In this document: positions 57,435-64,000 of the stretch, one piece after another
Layout of the letters: each line of letters begins with the position of its first letter
Numbering within the stretch: the stretch's first letter is position 1
Origin: CAVQGZ01 sp942491665
GTDB taxonomy: Bacteria > Actinomycetota > Actinomycetes > Jiangellales > Jiangellaceae
Direction: 5' to 3'
DNA: 64,000 nucleotides
Assembly: GCA_942491665.1 (NCBI GenBank)
Contig: CALOBR010000021.1
Span: forward strand, 306,596 to 370,595
Made by a program: the position numbers and the translations under genes
The notes under the pieces: generated by a model
What the model was told of the DNA's origin: nothing
The model's database searches: none
The model's input: the letters and a program-made list of their open reading frames with translations, nothing else

Positions 57435-58766
57435 ATGTCGAGCGTGGAAAAAGGTCAGCCGCCCACTCGAGCTGCTTCGCGCCGCGTAGGCGATGACCAA
57501 GTCACGGTGAGCGCCGCAGTGGGCGAGAGGAACGCTCCGCGCGAAGACCCGAGCGCGCTGATCGATCTCGTGCGGAAAGCGCAACTCGTTGAACCACGAA
57601 GCTTCGGTGAGTTGGCCGCGGGCGGGATGGGAACCATCGATGAAGTCGACGACCCGGTCCTCGGACGACAGTCCCGCGCGAAGAGGGTGCATCCGCACCT
57701 GCAAGATGACCCAGACACCCTTCGCCGCTTTATTCGCGAAGCGCAGGTCCACAAGCAGCTCGACCACCCGAACATCGTGCCGGTCCGCCAGCTCGCGATC
57801 GATGAAAAGGGCCAGCTCTACTTCACAATGAAGCTGGTTGGCGGCAAGACCCTTTCCCAGATCCTCAAGGAGCTTCCCCGTCCCCTCGACCACCACTCGA
57901 TTCTCGAAGTGCTCGACGTGGTCTTGAAGGTCTGCGACGCCCTCGCGTTTGCTCACAGCCGCAACGTCATTCACTGCGACATCAAGCCGTCCAACATCAT
58001 GGTGGGTGAGTTCGGCGAGGTCTACCTCATGGACTGGGGAGTCGCGCTCGTGCTCTCAGAGTCCGCGCCCTCACTTTCTCCCAGCCCAAAGCACCGCGGC
58101 GAGACAACACTCGCTGGTACCCCAACCCACATGGCGCCCGAGCAAGCAAGCGGCAGACTAGACGACATCGACGAGCGCTCGGACGTGTTCGCGGTGGGCG
58201 CGTTGATCTATCAGGCGCTAACCCAGAGTCGCCGTTTTTTGCGGGAACCTTCTGGGCTTGCGTGCTTCGAGCTCAAATGGGCGCCTTCACTCCGATCGAA
58301 GAGCTGGTCGACAACATCGCTGTCTCCAAGGGTCTGATCGCCATCGTCAACAAAGCGATGGCCAAAGACCCTTACACGATCGGTCAGCTCCGTGCGCGAG
58401 CTTCGAGACGCGCTCATGCAGTTCATGCGGGGCGGAGCGCCCTTCCCTTCAACCGAATTCGCAGCAGGAATTGCCGTCATCGTTCGAGAAGGCGACATCG
58501 GCGACACCGCGTACATCATTCGGAGCGGTCGTTGCCTCGTAAAAAAGGGTGACACCATTCTGCGTTCGATGGGGCCGGGCGAGGTTTTTGGAGAGACCGC
58601 GATCTTGAGCCCTGGCCCTCGCACAGCAAGCGTCATCGCTGAGGACGTGACGATTTGCCAAGTGATCAACGCCGACGTCTTCGAGCGCGAACTGGACGCA
58701 ATGAAGCCCTGGATGGGCGCCTTCATTCGCACGCTCGCCGACCGATTCCGCGAGAGCGGTCGCTAA
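57435..58766 (+). CDS. Ser/Thr protein kinase fused to a cyclic-nucleotide-binding domain, frame-broken
   Basis: Start ATG 57435. The glycine loop is FGELAAGGMGTIDEV (about 57-71), Lys 83 lies in RAKRVHPHLQ, the helix C Glu is in FIREAQVHKQLDHPNIVPV, the catalytic loop is HCDIKPSNIM (Cys in place of Arg), the metal motif is MDWG, and LAGTPTHMAPEQASGR ends the activation segment. After shifts near 58,270 and 58,395 the C-terminus is a cNMP-binding fold: VIVREGDIGDTAYIIRSGRC and MGPGEVFGETAILSPGPRTA, the latter being the phosphate-binding cassette with its Arg. This suggests a kinase gated by cAMP or a related nucleotide. It sits 219 bases after another kinase, same strand. Confidence 0.85.
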
Positions 58767-58793
58767 CTCGCTGATTGCCCGCCGAGCGCAGAG

Positions 58794-59921
58794 CTACTCG
58801 GCGTCTGCGACGGTGCCAGGAGAGGGTCCAGTGACGACTGGATAGCCTTCGTCGTTCCAGTGAAGGACGCCTTCGTCTAGCACGGCGGTGTTCTCGAAGT
58901 CGTGCTCGCGTAGGTAGTTCATCACGCGGCCAGATGCCGCGTGCGGGCACGCGCAATAGGCGATGATCCAGGTCCCATCGCGGGGCAGCTTCTCCATGAC
59001 GTCCGCCACGGCGTAGTACGGCGAAGGGATCGCGCCGACGACATGAAAGCGCACGTAGTCCGAGGGCGGTCGCGCATCCAAAATCACAAGGCGCTTGCCA
59101 GCTTCGATCGCCGCGGCGACCTCCGCCGGGGGACAGATCGCCCCTCACGAAGTGGCGAGAACTCTGCCTGGCCGCCCTCTGGATTGAGAACAACAGGACC
59201 ATCGCCGATCTCGTCCGCGGCGATAGCATCCGCTGCCGGCGCCTCGTCGTTGGCCCAACTGCGAATAAGTGCGACCAAGTCGTTGAGGGTCGAGTCTTCG
59301 AGCTCACCTTCAAACGCAGGCATCGGAGTGCCGCGGCGCCCGTGCCGAATGGCGTACATGATCTGAGCGTCGCTCGCCGTGCGCAAGAAGACCGGGTTCT
59401 TAAGGCTGATCGCGCTCTGGCCTTGACCCTGTCCGCCGTGGCAGCTCGCGCATTCGCGGGCATACACAGGCCATCCTACGAAGCGCATCACCCTCGATGG
59501 GTGCGTCGCTCATCTCCACGCTCGGCTCTTGCTGCCATGCGCGAATGTGGCGAACCAAGAGCGCGACCTCGTCGTCGGCAAGCGGGCCGCCAGCTTCGTC
59601 GGCGTACGCCGCCATGGCCGTACCCGGGTGACCCTCTTCGATGGCCACGCGCAGGAACTCGTCGCTCACGCTGACCAGGAAGTCTTGGTTGGCCAGCGCG
59701 TTGGCGTCGTCGGCGGCGTATCCTTCTCCTTCGTCTCCATGACAAAGGCCACAGTAGGTGCGGTAGAGCCGCGCGCCGGCGTCTAGGTCGAACCCCGTAG
59801 GGTCCGCGGGCCGCGTTCGCGTGCAGTGCGCAAGGAAGAGCCCCGCGCCGCCGACGACGCTCAGGAGCGCTGCGGTCGCGGCCACGAAGCGCATCGAACC
59901 ACGCTTCGGCGAATCGCTCAT
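58794..59921 (-). CDS. Diheme cytochrome c fused to a rhodanese domain, frame-broken
   Basis: Start ATG 59921 (MSDSPKRGSMRFVAATAALL), overlapping the stop of the porin gene (ATGA). After a membrane anchor or signal come a first class I cytochrome c domain (LYRTYCGLCHGDEGEGYAAD) and a second (VYARECASCHGGQGQGQSAI), with MPAFEGELEDSTLNDLVALI near its distal ligand. A shift near 59,130 leads to a rhodanese domain: ILDARPPSDYVRFHVVGAIP and the active loop IAYCACPHAASGRV. Two CxxCH motifs bind haem. The rhodanese cysteine should carry a persulfide, so coupling of sulfur transfer to electron flow in the periplasm is a fair inference. Another shift lies near 59,485. Confidence 0.82.
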
Positions 59922-61893
59922 TCTGAGCGCTCCAAATACGGAACTCGACACGGCGGTTGCGCGCACGCGCCTCGTCCGTCGTTGCCAAAACAAGCGGCCG
60001 GAGTTCCCCATACCCGCGCGCGCGCAGTCGCGCCGCGTCGACGCTGCGCTGGACGAGGCCGGCCTGCACCGACTCCGCGCGACGCTGAGAGAGTATCGCG
60101 TTGTACTGGTCGTCTCCCTGGTCGTCGGTGTGCCCCTGAATCTCAACCGTGAGGATCTCCGGATGGCTACGCAACGCGGCGGCGATCTGATCCATCAACT
60201 CAAAGGACTCGCTCAGGATCTCATCCGAGTCGAACGCGAACTGAATCTGCTCGAGGATTGACCTGCTCGTCTTCCACTTCGACGAGCGTGCGCGCCAAAC
60301 GACAGATGAGGTCTTGGTCTCCGCCCTCCTCCGGAATCGTCGCCTCGCACACGCCGGTGGCGTGGCCCGGCGCTTCGATGCTCATTCGGACCGTGCCTGG
60401 TGGGAACCGGTAGGTCGTGAAACGCCCCTCGCCGTCGCCTCGCAGCGCGGTCATCTCCGGCTCAACGAACCGAATGGTGGGTGGGTCGACTCCGACGTCG
60501 CCCTCGGTCTCGAGCACACGCCCGCGGATTCAGCGCCCTGGCCCCTCCTCGGCGACCTCGACGAGGACCTCGACCTCCCGAATGATCGGCGGTGGAACCT
60601 GGGGGGCACGCGCGTCATACGCGTAGCCGACGCCAATCCAAACCTTCCAAGGCGCTGTCTGGGAGAGCTCGCGCACTGCCGAATCGGCGTTGCGCCCCGT
60701 AAGACCGATGTCGAGCGCGGCGAGAACGCCGAGCCCGCGAACGGGCGGAAGGAAGCGCGCCCCAAGCGTCAGGCGCTGCGGGAACGCGGAAAGCCAACTC
60801 GCTCAAGGCAGTCGTCGTCGCCAGGTCGAGGCGCATCGCCGCCAGGAACGGCAGGCACAAACGGGCACACGTAGCCCTGCCAGTTGACCGGAATGTCGAG
60901 TGCGTACTCCAGCATCGGACTGAGCATCATCTCGTCGCCGATCTCGATGGGTACTTCAAAACCGATCCCGAGGTTGAAGAAGTCGGTCCGGTCGATGGAG
61001 AGCGCGTTGCGCTCCGCTCGAGTAATCAAGTTACGGGTCTCTTCTTCACGAGGCGCTGGATCGGGAAGCCGGTCATAGCGACGGTCTTCATCGGCTGCGA
61101 TGAGCTTCTCGCTCCGGTCGAAGGTGTAGCCAGCGCTGAAACGCGCGATGAAAGGTGTTGGAGACGGCCTACCGCGCAAGTCGATCGTGGCATTGGCGCG
61201 AAGGCGGAGCCCCATGCTGCCAAACGCCGGCCCGAGGCCGGTACCCGTGGAGAGAATGAAACCGAGGTCGCCGCCGATGGAGGTCACGTCGTTCAGGGGA
61301 ACGCCGACCTTGGCGCCCAGCTGGACGTCGCCGAGGACGATGAGCAGATTTGGAAACTCGCTGTTGTTCGAGGTCGCATAGCTCCAGAGCGACGCGTACA
61401 CCTCAACGAGCTGATGTGCGGCCCAGCTCAAGGAGAGCGCGCCACCGACTCGGCTGTGTTCATCGTCCGGTTGCAGGAACCCATTCTTCGCCATGAACTC
61501 AAGCGCCAGCTGAACGCGGAACGTCCCACCCGGAGCACCGAGAGCATGCGGAATCCGGATGCCGCCCGTCGTCCCAAAGAGCGTGTTGCCAAGGCGCAAG
61601 CGATGCCGGTCCGAGGGGTGGCGCGTGAATGCCTCTTCTCCGTCGTTCTCAGAGGTGGTGTCCGGATCGGGTTCGGCGGTCCCCCCCGAAACAGCAACGT
61701 CCGTTTCCTCGGCCGGGTCCTCGAACTCGTCGAACTCGTCAAAAGGGTCCGCTTCGTCCGCGGGCGCGGTTTCGGCGGGCGCTTCGACCGGCTCCTCAAA
61801 GTCCTCGAACTCGTCGTCGAACTGAGCGGCGGCAGCAGCGGGGAGGCACAAAAACCCGCACATCAAGGCCAAGAACGTCGAAGCCGTCTTCAT
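59918..61893 (-). CDS. OmpA-family outer-membrane porin, frame-broken
   Basis: Start ATG 61893: MKTASTFLALMCGFLCLPAA, a signal peptide, then an extremely acidic stretch (FDDEFEDFEEPVEAPAE). A beta-barrel region carries the transporter-like segments LGNTLFGTTGGIRIPHALGA and IGGDLGFILSTGTGLGP. A PEGA-like insert (YRFPPGTVRMSIEAPGHATG) precedes the C-terminal peptidoglycan-binding OmpA domain (TVEIQGHTDDQGDDQYNAIL, LSQRRAESVQAGLVQRSVDA, NRRVEF). Frames break near 60,790, 60,560-60,600, 60,235 and 59,935. At about 658 codons it is longer than simple OmpA porins. It is coupled by ATGA to the cytochrome-rhodanese gene, so they share an operon. Confidence 0.82.
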
Positions 61894-61936
61894 GGTGCGC
61901 ATCCTACAATGCACGGCGCCGCTGTCACGCCGCCGC

Positions 61937-62324
61937 TTAGGCCGGCCGCCACACCATGAGGGCGATCGTAGCGAAGAGCCCCAAAACAGCGACCAGGGCC
62001 GACTTTGGGCCAAGTCGATCCGGTTTTTCCGGCCACGTAGAGGAGCGCTTGAAGGGAGATCATGGAGAAAACGAGGGAGAGAAGGATCCACGCCGAAAAC
62101 AACGAGTGCCCGGCGAGCCCCACCAACACGAACCCAAGCGCCCAGGTGAGGCCAAAGGAGGGCGCGGCCAGCGCGTAGACGAAACGTTGGCGGACCGCGT
62201 GCGTCAGGCCCGGCATGAGGGCACCGATCAGCCCCGCGGCGAAACCGCAGACGGCCAGGATCTTGATGAAGCGCAGCCAGAGCACCGCGGGGCGTACCAC
62301 TCGACGGGTCGCCGCGCACGCCAC
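61937..62324 (-). CDS. Small polytopic membrane protein of unknown function, frame-broken
   Basis: From ATG 62324, four hydrophobic segments can be followed: LRFIKILAVCGFAAGLIGAL, FVYALAAPSFGLTWALGFVL, ILLSLVFSMISLQALLYVAG and, after a shift at a homopolymer run near 62,020, ALVAVLGLFATIALMVW, ending at TAA 61,937. About 128 residues. I do not recognise the family. It lies between the porin and a divergent methyltransferase gene and may share the porin operon (44 bases apart). Confidence 0.6.
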
Positions 62325-62406
62325 GGGCCGTCATATCGGTCCACCGAGACAAGGACGCTCTCTGCGCGCGACATCGCACGACCCCCCGACCTATCATGAA
62401 GCGGTA

Positions 62407-63128
62407 GTGCGCTTCTTTCATCCAGATGGCCCCTCGCTCCAAGAGCTGGCGACCCAAGCCCTCTCGTCCGTGGAGAGCGGCTACGATCGGCTCGCCAAGC
62501 GCTTCGACGTGACACCGTTTCGGACGCCGAGCTCGATCATCGACGCGACACTCGATCTCGCGGGGACCTATCGGGCCTTCCGCGCGCTCGACCTGTGCTG
62601 TGGCACGGGGCGCGGCGGCGTACCGGCTGCACGAACGCGGTGCACAGGTTGTGGGAGTCGACTGAGCCGACGCATGCTCGAAGTCGCGGGGCGGAACACG
62701 GACATCGAGTGGCGAAAGGCGAACGCGCTCGAGCTCCCCTCCGACTTCGGCGCACGGTACGATCTTGTGGTGAGTTTCAGGCGTTTGGACACTTCGAGTC
62801 GGAAGACCAGGTGCGTTTGATTCGCACGGTGCGGCGCGTGCTGCGACCAGGTGGTCGGTTTGTGTTTGCGACAAGCACGCCGCCCACCTGGTGGTCGCGC
62901 TCCATCTGATCGCTCAAGCGTTCAACGGGATTATGCGAGTCCGCAACGCCATCTGGCGCCCTCCCTTCGTGATGTACTACCTATCTTTTCATCTCGCGCG
63001 CGCCCGCGCGTTGCTTGAAAGCGAGCGGTTTCTCGGTGGCTGCCACTCCCCTCGGCGCGCCAATCGAACCGGGCGCGGGTCGTGTCGTCGGCGTCGTCGC
63101 GTCGCTCCCTCATCGTCGCAACGGTTAG
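62407..63128 (+). CDS. Class I SAM-dependent methyltransferase, frame-broken; 3' end seeds a tandem repeat
   Basis: The likely start is GTG 62407. A helical N-terminus (SLQELATQALSSVESGYDRL) precedes motif I FRALDLCCGTGRGG, then MLEVAGRNTDIEWRKANALE, YDLVVSF, IRTVRRVLRPGGRFVFATST and PPFVMYYLSFHLARARALLE. The substrate is unknown. Frames break near 62,620, 62,665, 62,775, 62,895 and 63,030. The last codons, read in the frame GAPIEPGAGRVVGVVASLP followed by HRRNG and TAG (63,126), fall inside the first unit of the 16-bp repeat, so the array grew out of this gene's stop region. Confidence 0.78.
63057..63128 (+). repeat. First copy of a roughly 65-bp direct repeat flanking the 16-bp array
   Basis: CCAATCGAAC followed by GGGCGCGGGTCGTGTCGTCG begins near 63,059 and reaches the first CGTCGCAACG of the array. 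The same sequence, with a few changes, recurs from 63,237. Here it encodes the last 24 or so codons of the methyltransferase. Confidence 0.75.
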
Positions 63129-63225
63129 TCGTCGCAACGGTTAGTCGTCGCAACGGTTAGTCGTCGCAACGGTTAGTCGTCGCAACGGTTAGTCGTCGCA
63201 ACGGTTAGTCGTCGCAACGGTTGAT
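63114..63225. repeat. 16-bp tandem array, seven units
   Basis: CGTCGCAACGGTTAGT is repeated head to tail: six exact copies (63114-63209) and a seventh ending TTGAT (63210-63225). There are no spacers, and the unit length is not a multiple of three. Unit 1 encodes Arg-Arg-Asn-Gly-stop of the methyltransferase, so further units are downstream of the stop and translationally silent. Confidence 0.95.
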
Positions 63226-63234
63226 CGCCGCGGG

Positions 63235-63303
63235 CTCCAATCGAACAGGGCGCGGGTCGTGTCGTCGTTGCGTCTCTCACTCGTCGTCGCAACGATTGAT
63301 GGT
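63235..63303 (+). repeat. Second copy of the roughly 65-bp direct repeat
   Basis: CCAATCGAACAGGGCGCGGG and TCGTGTCGTCGTTGC through TCGTCGCAACGATTGATGG repeat the end of the methyltransferase gene. In one frame it reads PIEQGAGRVVVASLTRRRND followed by TGA, clearly parallel to the gene's own end, PIEPGAGRVVGVVASLPHRR and so on. The rest, to the lipoprotein ATG at 63,420, shows no gene; it contains a small GTCGC/GCGAC hairpin near 63,314-63,331. Confidence 0.75.
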
Positions 63304-63419
63304 GAGCGTGATATGTCGCGCAATGTGCGACTTCCCACTTCCTCACGCTTGTTGAGCATCATCGAGTGCTTAGTGTGTGAGTGGGCACGAAGCCCAACAC
63401 AAATCACTTTGGAGCAACC

Positions 63420-63844
63420 ATGGCACTATCATCAAGACCCAAAACCAGGCCGCTGGTGTTCCGCGCAAGCGGTCTCGCACTCGCTGGCGCCCTTGCGCTG
63501 GGCGGCTGCAGCGAATCGAGCCAGCCCGCGGATGGCGGTGGGGACTCGGGTTCTGACGACGCCGACGTCACGACCGATGGCTCCGTTTCGATGGACACCA
63601 GCGTAGCGAATGACGGCGGCTTCCCCAACGACCTTGGCGTCGACGATGTCCGGGATCCCTCCCATGCCACCCCCGGTCGACGGAGGGCGGGCGCGACGGC
63701 GGATTCATCATCGGCGACGGCGGACTACGACGGGACGCGAGTTCGACGTTTGACGGCGGCCTCCCACCCATCCCGCCAGTAGGAGACGCCGGACCGCCGC
63801 CCCACGGATCGATACGGGCCTATGCCGCCCGAATGAGTCGCTGA
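63420..63844 (+). CDS. Lipoprotein with Asp/Gly-rich linker, frame-broken
   Basis: Start ATG 63420 after TTTGGAG. The signal, ending LALAGALALGGCSES, has a lipobox LGGC. The mature part is low-complexity and acidic (DGGGDSGSDDADVTTDGS) with Gly/Asp/Pro repeats. A shift near 63,650-63,690 carries it through DGGFIIGDGG and DGGLPPIPPVGDAGPPP to TGA 63,842. No folded domain is visible; such linkers tether myxobacterial surface lipoproteins, and the protein may be little more than a tether. The function is unknown. Confidence 0.6.
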
Positions 63845-63883
63845 CGGGTGTATCCGAACGGAATTGGAGTCTACGCTGCTCCC

Positions 63884-64000
63884 ATGGACGCGGATGATGC
63901 GCTGACCCTCTCGAGCGAATGGCTTGAGTGGGTCGCCACCAACATCTTGTCTGGCGAGAAGGCCGGACACATTGTCCGTGGGCTCGTCGAAGGGTCGATC
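63884..64000 (+). CDS. Hypothetical protein, 5' end only
   Basis: ATG 63884 opens a frame of 39 codons running off the window end: MDADDALTLSSEWLEWVATN and on to GLVEGSI. The helical pattern (EWLEWVATNILSG, then a short helix) recalls, weakly, the N-termini of myxobacterial cupin-like/JmjC-type hydroxylases. This is a tentative impression only. Confidence 0.4.
   Translation, partial: MDADDALTLSSEWLEWVATNILSGEKAGHIVRGLVEGSI

Noticed and set aside
63114..63225. A possible CRISPR array
   Set aside because: Units are contiguous with no spacers and are only 16 bp long; no cas genes are nearby.
1..64000. Insertion sequences, prophage, rRNA genes or replication origin
   Set aside because: No transposase, integrase, phage structural gene, rRNA signature or DnaA-box cluster was seen.

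Overview
The window is best read as two unrelated pieces of bacterial DNA joined at about position 44,886. The left 44.9 kb is very GC-rich actinobacterial sequence. Its gene order (GH57 enzyme, methyltransferase, etfB-etfA, cysteine desulfurase, mnmA, MetE-like protein, ligA, gatCAB) matches the order known from mycobacteria and nocardioform actinobacteria. It continues into ilvD-ilvBNC-serA-leuB-ilvE-cimA-gltX, two tRNA genes, an IclR-type regulator facing leuCD, hupB, cofC, plsC, gpsA and ddl. A Nocardioides-like actinobacterium is the closest fit I can infer. The right 19.1 kb is less GC-rich and looks myxobacterial: three Hanks-type Ser/Thr kinases, a MopE-like protein with eight metal-binding repeats and a MYXO-CTERM tail, lipoproteins with Asp-rich linkers, and multihaem proteins. 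At the join, a D-Ala-D-Ala ligase runs in frame into the middle of a Ser/Thr kinase domain, with the rest of both genes missing. This is almost certainly an assembly chimera.

Left part. Positions 1-4,917 hold a carbohydrate-related gene pair, an OmpR-type two-component system, and two secreted proteins of unknown function on the other side of its promoter. Positions 5,102-17,858 carry electron-transfer flavoprotein, sulfur transfer and tRNA thiolation, a methionine synthase-like protein, DNA ligase and the Asp/Glu-tRNA amidotransferase. Positions 18,131-32,447 are a branched-chain amino acid supercluster (ilvD, ilvB, ilvN, ilvC, leuB, ilvE, cimA) that also includes serA and a membrane Ser/Thr kinase. 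Positions 32,465-37,865 hold gltX, a CPBP protease, tRNA-Gln, tRNA-Glu, a membrane glycosyltransferase and the leu regulator. Positions 37,934-44,886 hold leuC, leuD, an HU protein with a Lys/Ala/Pro tail, cofC, plsC, gpsA, a PLP enzyme and the truncated ddl. Together the ilv, leu and cim genes cover most of leucine and valine synthesis plus the citramalate route to isoleucine.

Right part. In order: a kinase C-terminal half with a PEGA domain; a diheme lipoprotein; an apparent operon of TPR protein, lipoprotein and repeat protein; a DUF1295-like membrane protein; polA; two more kinases (one with a polytopic C-terminus, one with a cyclic-nucleotide-binding domain); an OmpA-family porin coupled to a diheme cytochrome c-rhodanese fusion; a small membrane protein; a methyltransferase whose 3' end has been expanded into a 16-bp tandem array; and a further lipoprotein.

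Sequence quality. Many genes that should be essential (ligA, gatA, gatB, gltX, ilvD, polA and others) are split across frames. In several places whole segments are missing (gatB/sugar dehydrogenase, cimA/FAH protein, inside ilvC, serA/leuB). I treat these as probable sequencing or assembly errors, not gene decay, and give reconstructed gene limits. Start and end points of frame-broken genes are therefore approximate.
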